Source: Candidatus Hydrogenedentota bacterium (GTDB lineage: Bacteria; Hydrogenedentota; Hydrogenedentia; Hydrogenedentales; CAITNO01). From it: 14,376 nt of DNA. The position numbers and the translations under genes were made by a program. Each line of letters opens with the position of its first letter. Within the stretch, counting starts at the first letter, position 1. Shown one piece after another: positions 1-7,637 of the stretch. The stretch is from the NCBI GenBank assembly GCA_029554925.1, contig JAKPUV010000196.1, positions 1 to 14,376 on the forward strand. The letters run 5' to 3'. Under the pieces are notes generated by a model. That model had not been told where the DNA came from, did not search any database, and saw only the letters and a program-made list of their open reading frames with translations.

Positions 1-2
1 CC

Positions 3-1073
3 TACCACATCGGCGGGGAGACTCTGGGCGCCCCGCACACCACGCCCTTCCCCGAGGACCTGGCGGCCATGTTCGCCCGCGCCCTGGCCGCCGGCGACCG
101 CCATGTGGTCATGGAGGCCAGCTCCCACGCCCTCGACCAGGAACGGGTCGCCGGGGTGAGCTTCACGGCGGCGGCCTTCACCAATCTCACCCAGGACCAC
201 CTCGACTACCACGGCGACATGGACCGCTACCGGGCGGCAAAGGGCCGCCTTTTCTCCGCGGTCACGCCCGACCCGGCCGCCGAATGGCCCCGCTTCACCG
301 TGGTGAATGCGGAGGATCCGGCGGCCCCGTATTTCCGCGGGCTCAGCGCCGTCCCCTGCCACGCCTACGGCGCGGGCGGGGACGTGCGCGCCGAGGGGGT
401 GCGCATGCTCTTCTCGGGCACGGCGTTCCGGCTGGTCTCCCCCTGGGGCGCGGCGGACCTGTCCATCCGCCTCGCGGGCATGCACAACGTGTCCAACGCC
501 CTGTGCGCCGCGGCGCTGTGCCTGGGCCTGGGGCTGGACGTGGCGGAGGTGGCGGCGGGGCTGGAGTCGCTGGACAAGGTGGACGGCCGCTTTGAGGCGG
601 TGAACGCGGGGCAGCCGTTCCATGTGATCGTGGACTACGCGCACACCGACGACGGCCTGGCCAACGTGCTGCGGGCCGCGCGGGCGCTCTGCGAAAAGCG
701 GGTCATCACCGTGTTTGGCTGCGGCGGCGACCGCGACCGGGGCAAGCGCCCGAAGATGGGCGCCGTGGCCGCGCAGTTGTCGGACTTCTGCATGCTCACG
801 TCGGACAACCCGCGCACCGAGGACCCGCACCGGATCCTGCTCGACGTGGAGGTCGGGCTCCAGCGCGCGGGAAAGGCCAAGGGAGACGACTACCTGGTCA
901 TCGAGTCCCGCGAGGAGGCCATCCACACGGCCGTCTCGATGGCCCGTCCGGGAGACCTCGTCATGATCGCCGGAAAGGGCCACGAGAACTACCAGATCAT
1001 CGGAACCGAACGGCGTCATTTCGACGACCGCGAATGCGCCCTGGCGGCGCTCAAGGCGCTCGGCCATGGATGA
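3..1073 (+). CDS. murE: UDP-N-acetylmuramoyl-tripeptide synthetase (meso-DAP-adding), partial 5' end
   Basis: Cytoplasmic Mur ligase that uses ATP to add the third peptide residue to UDP-MurNAc-L-Ala-D-Glu. The reading frame is already open at base 3 and continues off the left edge, so the start codon, the UDP-binding domain and the ATP P-loop are missing (about 140 residues by comparison with E. coli MurE). Visible family motifs, in order: a TTP segment near base 40, MEASSHAL, TNLTQDHLDYHG, AAKGRLF (whose lysine matches the carbamoylated lysine of the family), VDYAHT, VFGCGGDRDRGKRP, the amino-acid-selecting motif DNPR followed by TEDP (bases 804-815 for DNPR), and IAGKGHENYQ. DNPR is the signature of meso-diaminopimelate enzymes, as opposed to L-lysine enzymes. 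The stop overlaps the murF start by 8 bases, which implies translational coupling. The identity is secure; substrate choice rests on the motif. Confidence 0.97.
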   Translation, partial: YHIGGETLGAPHTTPFPEDLAAMFARALAAGDRHVVMEASSHALDQERVAGVSFTAAAFTNLTQDHLDYHGDMDRYRAAKGRLFSAVTPDPAAEWPRFTVVNAEDPAAPYFRGLSAVPCHAYGAGGDVRAEGVRMLFSGTAFRLVSPWGAADLSIRLAGMHNVSNALCAAALCLGLGLDVAEVAAGLESLDKVDGRFEAVNAGQPFHVIVDYAHTDDGLANVLRAARALCEKRVITVFGCGGDRDRGKRPKMGAVAAQLSDFCMLTSDNPRTEDPHRILLDVEVGLQRAGKAKGDDYLVIESREEAIHTAVSMARPGDLVMIAGKGHENYQIIGTERRHFDDRECALAALKALGHG

Positions 1074-2421
1074 CCGGAGGACACTGGCGGATCTCGCGGG
1101 CGCGCTCGGCGTTCCCGTGCCGGAGGGCGCGGGGGGGACGCCGCTGTCCGGCGTGTCCACCGACACGCGGACCCTCGCGCCGGGCCAGGTCTTCTTCGCC
1201 CTGAACGGGGAGAACTTCGACGGCAACCGCTTCGTGCCCGCGGCCTTCGCCGCGGGGGCCGCGGCGGCCGTGTGCTCCGCCCCGTCGCCGGGGGGGCCGT
1301 GCCTGGTGGTGGACTCCCCGCTGGCGGCGCTCCAGCAGTATGCCTCGTGGCACCGGGGCCGGGTCCGCGCGCGGGTGTTCGCCCTCACGGGCTCCTGCGG
1401 CAAGACGACGACCAAGGAGCTTATCGCGGGGCTGCTGGAGACGCGGCTCCGGGTGACGCGCACGCGGGGCAACCTGAACAACGACATTGGCTGCCCCCTC
1501 TCCCTGCTGGAGATCGGGCCGGACACGGACTTCGCCGTCATTGAGATGGGCGCGAACCACCCCGGCGAGATCGCCCGGCTGTGCGAGATCGCCCGGCCCG
1601 ACGAGTCCGCCGTGACGCTGGTCGCGCCGGCGCACCTGGAGGGCTTCGGGACCATCGAGGACGTCGCGCGCGCGAAGGCGGAGATCATGGAGGGCCTGCC
1701 CCCGGACGGCGTCTTTTATGTGAACGCGGACGACCCGCGCTGCGCGGCCATGGGCGAGCGCCACCGGGGGCCGAAGGTGGTCTTCGGGAGCCGGGGAGAC
1801 GTGCGGCTGCTTTCGGCGGACTTCGACGCCTCGGGCGACCTGGCGCTGGAGATTGACCCCGTGGGAAGCCTGCGCCTGCCGCTGCGGGTGCGGGCATACA
1901 CGACAAACGTGCTGCTCGCGGTGGCGGTCGCCCTGCGCCACGGGGTGACGGACATCGCGGAGCCCCTGCGGGCCGCCTGCGCGCGGCTGGGCCGGTTCCA
2001 GGAGCTGCGGGTGGGGCCGCTGACCGTGCTCAGCGACGTGTACAACGCGAACCCCGCCAGCATGGCGGCCGCGCTCGACGCGCTGCGCGACCACCCCGGC
2101 GGCGGGGCGCGGATCGCGGTGCTGGGGGAAATGCGGGAACTGGGGGCGGCCTCCGCGGCATTACACAGGGAACTGGGCGCGGCGGCGGCGGCGCGGGGGG
2201 CGGACCGGGTGCTGGCCCTGGGCGAGCACGCGGCGGACATCGTGGACGGCGCGCGCGCGGCGGGGGCGGCCCTGGCGGAGGTTTTCACGGACCATGCAAC
2301 GGCGGCGGCGGCGGTCTTCGGCGCGGCGGCCCCCGGCGACGTGGTGCTGGTGAAGGGGTCGCGCGGCATCCGCATGGAACTGTTCACAGAGGCGTTGAAA
2401 AGGCTTTACGGCGTGGAGTGA
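1066..2421 (+). CDS. murF: UDP-N-acetylmuramoyl-tripeptide--D-alanyl-D-alanine ligase
   Basis: Cytoplasmic Mur ligase that adds D-Ala-D-Ala to make UDP-MurNAc-pentapeptide, the substrate of MraY encoded next. The 451 residues match the usual family length. The N-terminal domain has STDTR at 31-35, which is typical of the UDP-binding part. The ATP loop TGSCGKTTTKE is at about 108-118, with Cys where Asn or Ala is more usual. GNLNNDIGCP follows at 135-144, then an aHLEgF segment near 190 and the ARAKAEI segment containing the expected lysine. SDVYNANPASM lies in the C-terminal domain and VLVKGSRGIRME near the end. The ATG lies inside the end of murE (8-base overlap), with AAGG at 1053-1056 as a modest ribosome site nine bases upstream. 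It is a middle gene of the dcw operon with no sign of its own promoter. Confidence 0.97.
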   Translation: MDDRRTLADLAGALGVPVPEGAGGTPLSGVSTDTRTLAPGQVFFALNGENFDGNRFVPAAFAAGAAAAVCSAPSPGGPCLVVDSPLAALQQYASWHRGRVRARVFALTGSCGKTTTKELIAGLLETRLRVTRTRGNLNNDIGCPLSLLEIGPDTDFAVIEMGANHPGEIARLCEIARPDESAVTLVAPAHLEGFGTIEDVARAKAEIMEGLPPDGVFYVNADDPRCAAMGERHRGPKVVFGSRGDVRLLSADFDASGDLALEIDPVGSLRLPLRVRAYTTNVLLAVAVALRHGVTDIAEPLRAACARLGRFQELRVGPLTVLSDVYNANPASMAAALDALRDHPGGGARIAVLGEMRELGAASAALHRELGAAAAARGADRVLALGEHAADIVDGARAAGAALAEVFTDHATAAAAVFGAAAPGDVVLVKGSRGIRMELFTEALKRLYGVE

Positions 2422-2454
2422 CGCCCGCCCCGGCGAGCTGGAAAGGACGGACCG

Positions 2455-3936
2455 GTGTTCTATTATCTGGCGGACATGCTGATGTCCCGCTTCAGCGTGC
2501 TGAACGTGCTCACCTACCACACGGTGCGCGCGGGCGGGGCCGCGTTCACCGCGTTCGCCCTCACGCTGCTCTTCGGCCCGGCGATCATCCGCCGGCTGCG
2601 CGAGATGAAGATCGGCCAGATCATCAAGAAGGACCACGTGGCCGACCTGCACGCCCTGCACAAGGGGAAGGGCGGCACGCCCACCATGGGCGGCATCATG
2701 ATCATTTTGGCGACCGTCTTCGCCCTCGTGCTGTGGGGGCGGCTGACCAACCGGCTCCTGCTCGCGTCCACGCTGGTGCTGCTGGCCCTCGGCGCGGTCG
2801 GGTTTCTGGACGACTACATCAAGCTGAAACGCAGGCACAACGACGGCCTCAGCGCGCGCGCGAAGTTCGCGGGCCAGATTCTCGTCGGGCTGGTGCTGGG
2901 CGTCTACCTGTACTTCAACCCCGTCACCGTGAGCGCCTCCGCCGTGTACCCGCGGGACATCATCGGGTGGGAGCGGCTGGAGACGGCCCTGACGGACGCC
3001 GCGGGCGGCGGCGACAGCCTGGCCGCCAGGATATGGGGGCGGTTTCCCGAGAAGGTGAAGGGCCGGCTTCTGGACGCGCGCGGCCATGAGCGGCTGGACG
3101 AGGAGGACCGGCGCGCGGTGCTGCTGGGGCTGAACGGCGTCCTGCGGGACCGCACCCTGCACAGCGCGGCGTCCTGGACGCCCGACAACCCCACGCCGGA
3201 GCTGGCGGGCTTCCTCGCGCGCGGGTTTCCGGCGCTGTCGGAGAAGGAGGTCGTGCGCGCGAACCGGCTGCTGCTGGAGGCCGCGTTTCCCGACGCGGTC
3301 GCCCAGAGCCGCCCGGACCTGCACACCAAGCTGGGCGTGCCGGGGTTCAAGGACCTGTTCATCCCCCTCGGCTTTCTCTATGTCCTGTTCGTGGTGCTGG
3401 TCGTGGTGAGCATGTCCAACGGGGTCAACCTGACGGACGGACTGGACGGGCTGGCGGCCGGGGTGTCGGTGATCTCCATCATCACCTACGCCGCCATCGC
3501 GTACATTGTCAGCCGGGCCGACTGGTCGCACTACCTCTTCCTGACCTATGTGCCCGAGGCAAGCGAGCTGTTCGTGTTCGGCGGCGCGCTGCTGGGCGCG
3601 GGGCTGGGGTTCCTGTGGTTCAACAGCCACCCCGCCGAAGTGTTCATGGGTGACACGGGCTCGCTTTCGCTGGGCGGGGCCATTGCCGCCCTGGCGCTGC
3701 TGACCAAGCAGGAGCTGCTGCTGCCCATCGTGGCGGGCATGTTCGCCCTGGAGGCCCTGAGCGTGGTGATCCAGGTGGCCTCCTTCAAGACGACGGGAAG
3801 GCGGGTGTTCCGCATGGCCCCGCTGCACCATCATTTCGAACTGCTGGGCTGGGTGGAGACGAAGGTGACCATGCGCTTCTGGATCGTCGCGCTGCTGTTC
3901 GCGCTGATGAGCCTCGGAACCCTGAAACTGCGGTGA
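2455..3936 (+). CDS. mraY: Phospho-N-acetylmuramoyl-pentapeptide transferase with enlarged periplasmic loop
   Basis: Integral membrane enzyme that transfers phospho-MurNAc-pentapeptide to undecaprenyl phosphate, giving lipid I. The GTG start has AAAGGA at 2442-2447, seven bases upstream. Core motifs are all present: GKGGTPTMGG (71-80), the Asp pair D119-D120 followed by YIKLK, SNGVNLTDGLDGLA (321-334), FMGDTGS (397-403, with catalytic-site D400) and APLHHHFE (455-462). Many hydrophobic helices fit the ten-TM family topology. The protein is 493 residues where about 360 is usual. The excess is a hydrophilic block of roughly 128 residues at about 165-292, between TM4 and TM5. The SNG variant of the SNA motif and the long TM4-TM5 loop resemble Bacteroidetes-type MraY as I recall it, although that loop is shorter there. 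No catalytic residue is lost, so the enzyme is probably active. Confidence 0.96.
   Translation: MFYYLADMLMSRFSVLNVLTYHTVRAGGAAFTAFALTLLFGPAIIRRLREMKIGQIIKKDHVADLHALHKGKGGTPTMGGIMIILATVFALVLWGRLTNRLLLASTLVLLALGAVGFLDDYIKLKRRHNDGLSARAKFAGQILVGLVLGVYLYFNPVTVSASAVYPRDIIGWERLETALTDAAGGGDSLAARIWGRFPEKVKGRLLDARGHERLDEEDRRAVLLGLNGVLRDRTLHSAASWTPDNPTPELAGFLARGFPALSEKEVVRANRLLLEAAFPDAVAQSRPDLHTKLGVPGFKDLFIPLGFLYVLFVVLVVVSMSNGVNLTDGLDGLAAGVSVISIITYAAIAYIVSRADWSHYLFLTYVPEASELFVFGGALLGAGLGFLWFNSHPAEVFMGDTGSLSLGGAIAALALLTKQELLLPIVAGMFALEALSVVIQVASFKTTGRRVFRMAPLHHHFELLGWVETKVTMRFWIVALLFALMSLGTLKLR
2947..3330 (+). other. Insertion domain in the TM4-TM5 extracytoplasmic loop of MraY
   Basis: Codons 165-292 of mraY encode a hydrophilic, charge-rich, mostly helical-looking block with no cysteine and no hydrophobic stretch long enough for a membrane helix. 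It begins after the TM4 segment (about 140-157) and ends at the LHTKLGVPGFKDLFIPLG segment, which leads into TM5. The known topology (N-terminus outside; DDxxK and SNAVNLTDGLDG motifs inside) places this loop on the extracytoplasmic side. Base composition looks like the rest of the gene and the frame is unbroken, so this is a protein-level domain expansion, not an inserted mobile element. I do not recognise a known fold in it. The exact edges are approximate to about ten residues. Confidence 0.8.
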
Positions 3937-3949
3937 AAGGCGGCGACAC

Positions 3950-5344
3950 GTGGACTGGCTGGAGAAAGGACTGAAGGGAAAGCGGGCCGTGCTGGTGGGG
4001 CTGGGGCGCTCCTCCGTGGCCGCCGCGCGCCTGCTGCTGCGCGAGGGCGTGGAACCCTTCATCACCGAGAGCGCGGACGGCGACCGCTTCGCGCCGTTCA
4101 AACGGGCCTGCGACGCCCTGGGCGTCCGTTATGAGACGGACGGCCACGGCGGGGGCGTGTTTGAAAACGCCGACCTCATCGTGCCGAGCCCCGGCGTGCC
4201 TGCGGCGCTGCCCCCGCTGGAGGCGGCGCGGCGGCGCGGGGTGCCCGTGGCGGGCGAACTGGAGCTGGCGGCGCGGTTCTGCGCGTCGCCGATGCTCGCC
4301 GTGACCGGCACCAACGGCAAGACGACGGTGACGGAGCTGCTCCGGTGCATGGTGGAGGCCTGCGGAAAGACGGCGGCGCTGGCGGGCAACAACGACACCC
4401 CCCTCTCGGAGGTTGCCCTGCTGCCCGAACCGCCCGACTGGGCGGTGGTGGAGGTGAGCAGCTACCAGATGGAGACGGCGGACCGGTTCCACCCCCGGGT
4501 GGCGGCGGTGCTGAATGTGACACCGGACCACCTGAAGCGCCACGGCACCATGGAGGCCTACGCGGCCATGAAGGCGCGGGTCTTCGCCCGCCAGGGCGCG
4601 GGCGACGCGGCGGTGCTGAACGCCGCCGACCCGCGCGTGGCGGCACTGCCGGTGCCGGAGGGGGTGCGGCGGGTGCCGTTCGGCGCGGCGGGCCCGCTCG
4701 CGGACGGCGTGTGGACCGAGGGCGGCGCGGTGTTCCTGGGCGGGGAACGGGTGATGGACCCCGGCGACAACCCCCTGCCCGGGGCGCACAACCTGGAGAA
4801 CGTGATGGCGGCGCTGGCGGTGATGGCGGGCGCGGGCCTGCCGCTGGACCGCGCCGTGGCGGCCCTGCGCGGGTTCCGGGGGGTGGAGCACCGCATCGAG
4901 TTCGTGCTGCGCGACCCGGAGCGCGGCTGCGACTACTACAACGACTCCAAGTCCACCAACGTGGACAGCCTGCGCGTGGCCCTGGAGAGCTTCGACCGCC
5001 CCGTGGTCCTCATCGCGGGCGGGCGCGGCAAGGGCGACGACTACCGGCCCCTGCGGGAGACCGTGCGCCGCCGCGCGGCCCGGCTCGTGACCATGGGCGA
5101 GGACGCCCCGGCCATCGAGGAGGCCTTCGGGGACGTGGTCCCCTCGGAGCGCGCGGCGGGCATGGACGACGCGGTGGCGCGCGCGCGCGCGCTGGCCGCG
5201 CCGGGGTGGGCGGTGCTGCTGTCGCCCGCCTGCGCCAGTTTCGACCTGTACAACAATTTTGAGGAGCGGGGCCGCGACTTCAAGCGCGCGGTGCGCGCGG
5301 CGTGCGGCCTTCCCGCGGAACCCGCCCCGGAGAACGCGCCATGA
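3950..5344 (+). CDS. murD: UDP-N-acetylmuramoylalanine--D-glutamate ligase
   Basis: Cytoplasmic Mur ligase that adds D-Glu to UDP-MurNAc-L-Ala. It has 464 residues, slightly longer than the usual 440-450. The N-terminal Rossmann-like domain has VLVGLGRSS (14-22) and PSPGVP near 79-84, followed by GELEL (102-106). The ATP loop VTGTNGKTT is at 118-126, SSYQME at 170-175, LNVTPDHLKRHG at 188-199, the candidate carbamoylated lysine in AMKARVF at 206-212, HNLENVMAAL at 280-289, YYNDSKSTN at 329-337 and LLSPACASFD near 423-432. The usual GNIG after the ATP loop reads GNND here (146-149), a small departure. The start is GTG, 13 bases after mraY, with AAAGG at 3936-3940 nine bases upstream. The stop overlaps the ftsW start as ATGA. 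Confidence 0.96.
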   Translation: MDWLEKGLKGKRAVLVGLGRSSVAAARLLLREGVEPFITESADGDRFAPFKRACDALGVRYETDGHGGGVFENADLIVPSPGVPAALPPLEAARRRGVPVAGELELAARFCASPMLAVTGTNGKTTVTELLRCMVEACGKTAALAGNNDTPLSEVALLPEPPDWAVVEVSSYQMETADRFHPRVAAVLNVTPDHLKRHGTMEAYAAMKARVFARQGAGDAAVLNAADPRVAALPVPEGVRRVPFGAAGPLADGVWTEGGAVFLGGERVMDPGDNPLPGAHNLENVMAALAVMAGAGLPLDRAVAALRGFRGVEHRIEFVLRDPERGCDYYNDSKSTNVDSLRVALESFDRPVVLIAGGRGKGDDYRPLRETVRRRAARLVTMGEDAPAIEEAFGDVVPSERAAGMDDAVARARALAAPGWAVLLSPACASFDLYNNFEERGRDFKRAVRAACGLPAEPAPENAP

Positions 5345-6486
5345 TCCGACACGCGACAACGGCCCTGATTCTGACCGTGCTCAGCCTGTGCGCCCTGGGG
5401 GCGCTCATGGTGTTCAGTGTGTGCACGGTGCACACGGGCGGCATGTGGACCTTCGTGAAGCACCTGATCGCCATGGGGGTCGGGCTCGCGCTGTTCACGT
5501 GGCTGCTGCACAGGGACTACCACAAGCTCGGCGAGCCCCGGGTGTTCCTGGGCATGATCGTCGTCTCGGTGGCCCTTCTTGCGCTCGTGCTGCTGGTGGG
5601 AAAGGTCACCGACGGCGCCACGCGCTGGATCAAGATCGCGGGGTTCAGCCTGCAGCCGTCCGAGCTGGCGCGGGTGGCCCTGATCGTCTTTCTCGCCGTG
5701 AAGCTCACCCAGTACCAGAACCGGGTCCGTAACTTCGTGATGGGCTGCTTCTTTCCCATGGTCACCGCCTTTGTCTTCTCGCTGCCCGTGGTGGCGCAGC
5801 GCGACGCGGGCATCCCCTTCATGATGCTGCTGACGGCCGGCGTCATGGTGTTTGTGGCGGGGGCGCGCTGGAGCCATCTGGCGGGGGCGGCGGCGGTGGG
5901 GGCCGGGTTCATCTACGCGCTGGTCAAGTTCGCCCCCCACCGCCTCGAGCGCGTGATGGTCTTCCTCGACCCGTGGTCGCACCGCGAGGACGGCGGGTGG
6001 CAGCTCATCCAGTCCATGTCCGCCTTCGCGCAGGGGGGCATGTTCGGAAAGGGGCCCGGGGCGGGCGAGCAGAAGCTCGGCTACCTGCCCGCCGACCACA
6101 CGGACTTCATCTTCGCCATGATCGGCGAGGAGCTGGGGTTCGTGGGCACCCTGCTGACGGTGCTGGCCTTCCTCGTCCTCGCGTGGGCGATGCTGCGGAT
6201 CGCGCTGAACGCCCCCGACATGTTCGGCACAATGCTGGCAACGGGGTTCTGCGTGATGATCTGCGCCCAGGCCTACTTCATCATCGCGGTCAACCTGTGC
6301 CTGCTGCCGACCAAGGGCCTTCCCCTCCCCTTCGTCAGCTACGGCGGCACGTCCATCATGGTGTGCCTCGCCGCCGCGGGGATTGTGGCGAACATCGGGT
6401 CGCAGGCCGCCGCGGCGCAGGGGGTGCAGACCCCCAGCGTGCACACGGCGCCCCTGCGCGGCGGGCCGATGCAGGCGGGCGCGTGA
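5341..6486 (+). CDS. ftsW: SEDS-family septal peptidoglycan polymerase
   Basis: Multi-pass membrane glycosyltransferase of the SEDS family (FtsW/RodA/SpoVE) that polymerises lipid II at the division septum together with a class B PBP. It has 381 residues and about ten hydrophobic segments. Motifs: LQPSELA (104-110), GKGPGAGEQK (236-245), YLPADHTDFIFAMIGEELGF (248-267, with D255 in the position of the catalytic Asp shown for RodA and FtsW), and KGLPLPFVSYGGTS (325-338). The normally well-kept QPDLGT segment reads QRDAGI at 153-158. Position in the dcw cluster between murD and murG favours FtsW over RodA. The ATG is placed by the ATGA overlap with murD and by GGAGA at 5329-5333. Upstream in-frame codons inside murD would add 13 residues but lack support. 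The C-terminal tail is short, Gly/Pro/Ala-rich and cytoplasmic. Confidence 0.94.
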   Translation: MIRHATTALILTVLSLCALGALMVFSVCTVHTGGMWTFVKHLIAMGVGLALFTWLLHRDYHKLGEPRVFLGMIVVSVALLALVLLVGKVTDGATRWIKIAGFSLQPSELARVALIVFLAVKLTQYQNRVRNFVMGCFFPMVTAFVFSLPVVAQRDAGIPFMMLLTAGVMVFVAGARWSHLAGAAAVGAGFIYALVKFAPHRLERVMVFLDPWSHREDGGWQLIQSMSAFAQGGMFGKGPGAGEQKLGYLPADHTDFIFAMIGEELGFVGTLLTVLAFLVLAWAMLRIALNAPDMFGTMLATGFCVMICAQAYFIIAVNLCLLPTKGLPLPFVSYGGTSIMVCLAAAGIVANIGSQAAAAQGVQTPSVHTAPLRGGPMQAGA

Positions 6487-6494
6487 GCGCCGCC

Positions 6495-6504
6495 GGAAAG
6501 GAGG
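6495..6504 (+). promoter_or_regulatory. Strong ribosome binding site of murG
   Basis: GGAAAGGAGG lies seven bases before the murG ATG. It complements the anti-Shine-Dalgarno sequence far better than the short AAGG/GGAGA sites in front of the other dcw genes and decides the murG start. It may give murG translation that does not depend on coupling to ftsW. Confidence 0.85.
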
Positions 6505-6511
6505 CGACGCC

Positions 6512-7618
6512 ATGCGCGTCATGATCACCGGAGGGGGCACGGGCGGGCACACCTCCCCTGCCGTCGCCATTGTTGAGGAGCTGCGCCGCCGCGACCCGCG
6601 CCTGCTCATCCGGTGGGTGGGCCGCTCCGGGGGCATGGAGGAGACGGTCAGCCGAAACGCGGACGTGCCGTTCCGCGGTGTGCCCGTGGAGGGGTGGCCC
6701 CGGCGGAAGACGCCGCGCATGGCGTGGACGCTGGCGAAGCTCGCCTGGTGCGTGTTCCGCTGCGCCCTTCTGCTGCGCGCGTTCCGGCCCCGGGCCGTCG
6801 TCGGCGTGGGCGGCTATGTCTCCCTGCCGCTCGTGTGGGCCGCCCAGCGCATGGGCATCCCGACCTTTCTCCACGAGCAGAACAAGCGGCTGGGCATGGC
6901 CAACCGCCTCTGCGCCGCCCGCGCGACGCGCCTGTTCCTGAGCTACCCCGACACCATCGGCAACTTCCCCGCCGGCCGCGCGCGGGTCGTGGGCAACCCG
7001 GTCCGCTCGGGCTTCATCAGTGTCCCGCCGCGCGAAGAGGCGCTGGCGCGCTTCGGGCTCACGCCGGGGGTGCCCGTCGTGCTTTCCTGCGGCGGCAGCC
7101 AGGGCGCGCGCACGCTCAACCGCGCCCTGTCGGAGCTGGTGGGGCGTTTCACGCCGGGCGAGCTTCAGTTTCTCTGGATGACCGGCAAGTCGGACGCCCC
7201 GGCGGCGCGGGAGACCGCGGCCAAGGCCGGGCCGCATGTCCACGTGTTTCCGTTCATCGAGGACATGCCGGCGGCCTGCGCCGCCGCCGATCTCATCGTG
7301 AGCCGGGCGGGCGCGTCAAGCACCGCGGAGATCGCGGTGCTGGGCAAGCCGTCCATCCTTGTGCCCTACCCCTTCGCCACGGACAACCACCAGGAGCACA
7401 ACGCCCGGGCCTTCGAGGAGGCCGGGGCGGCGGTACTGGTGAAGGACGCCGACTGCACGGCGGACCGGCTGGAGGCGCTGCTCCGGGGGCTGCTGGCCGA
7501 CCCGGACCGCCGGGCGACCATGGGCGCGGCCGCGGTGACCCTGGCCCACCCGCTCGCGGCGGAGACCATCGTCGAGCAGATCATCTCCGACGTCTACGGC
7601 GGCGGCGCGGAGGAATAG
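6512..7618 (+). CDS. murG: UDP-GlcNAc:undecaprenyl-PP-MurNAc-pentapeptide N-acetylglucosaminyltransferase
   Basis: Peripheral inner-face glycosyltransferase (GT28, GT-B fold) that turns lipid I into lipid II. It has 368 residues, the usual length. Motifs: the N-terminal glycine loop TGGGTGGHTSPA (6-17), VGVGGYVS near 98-104, HEQN (121-124), VVGNPVR (159-165), CGGSQGAR (193-200), SRAGASSTAEI (264-274, with the Glu that contacts UDP-GlcNAc in E. coli MurG) and the DNHQEHNA segment after it. The start is fixed by a near-perfect Shine-Dalgarno, GGAAAGGAGG at 6495-6504, seven bases before ATG, the strongest in the cluster. It lies 25 bases after ftsW and is the last dcw gene here. A longer in-frame reading upstream overlaps ftsW and is not supported. 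Confidence 0.97.
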   Translation: MRVMITGGGTGGHTSPAVAIVEELRRRDPRLLIRWVGRSGGMEETVSRNADVPFRGVPVEGWPRRKTPRMAWTLAKLAWCVFRCALLLRAFRPRAVVGVGGYVSLPLVWAAQRMGIPTFLHEQNKRLGMANRLCAARATRLFLSYPDTIGNFPAGRARVVGNPVRSGFISVPPREEALARFGLTPGVPVVLSCGGSQGARTLNRALSELVGRFTPGELQFLWMTGKSDAPAARETAAKAGPHVHVFPFIEDMPAACAAADLIVSRAGASSTAEIAVLGKPSILVPYPFATDNHQEHNARAFEEAGAAVLVKDADCTADRLEALLRGLLADPDRRATMGAAAVTLAHPLAAETIVEQIISDVYGGGAEE

Positions 7619-7637
7619 CCCCACCCGCGCCTATTCC
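7612..7637. terminator. Possible weak bidirectional hairpin between convergent murG and acylase genes
   Basis: GGAATAG at 7612-7618 and CTATTCC at 7631-7637 form a perfect 7-bp inverted repeat around a 12-base GC-rich loop. Each arm contains one of the two stop codons. No T-run follows on either strand, so a classical intrinsic terminator is not shown. The symmetry may arise only because both genes end in the codons GAA TAG. With only 12 bases between the genes, there is no other space for a terminator. Confidence 0.25.

Noticed and set aside
2947..3330. The mraY insertion as an intein or mobile element
   Set aside because: There are no splice-junction Cys/Ser/His-Asn signatures, no flanking repeats, the frame is unbroken, and 128 residues is too small for a typical intein.
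2161..4101. A very long open frame antisense to murF-mraY (over 600 codons), and similar long antisense frames over murD, ftsW and others
   Set aside because: Composition is dominated by Arg/Gly/Ala/His/Gln as expected for GC-rich shadows. No recognisable domains, and the opposite strand holds well-supported genes.
5177..5192. (GC)8 alternating tract inside murD, potentially Z-DNA-forming
   Set aside because: It encodes Ala-Arg-Ala-Arg within a normal MurD helix, and such runs are expected in very GC-rich coding DNA.
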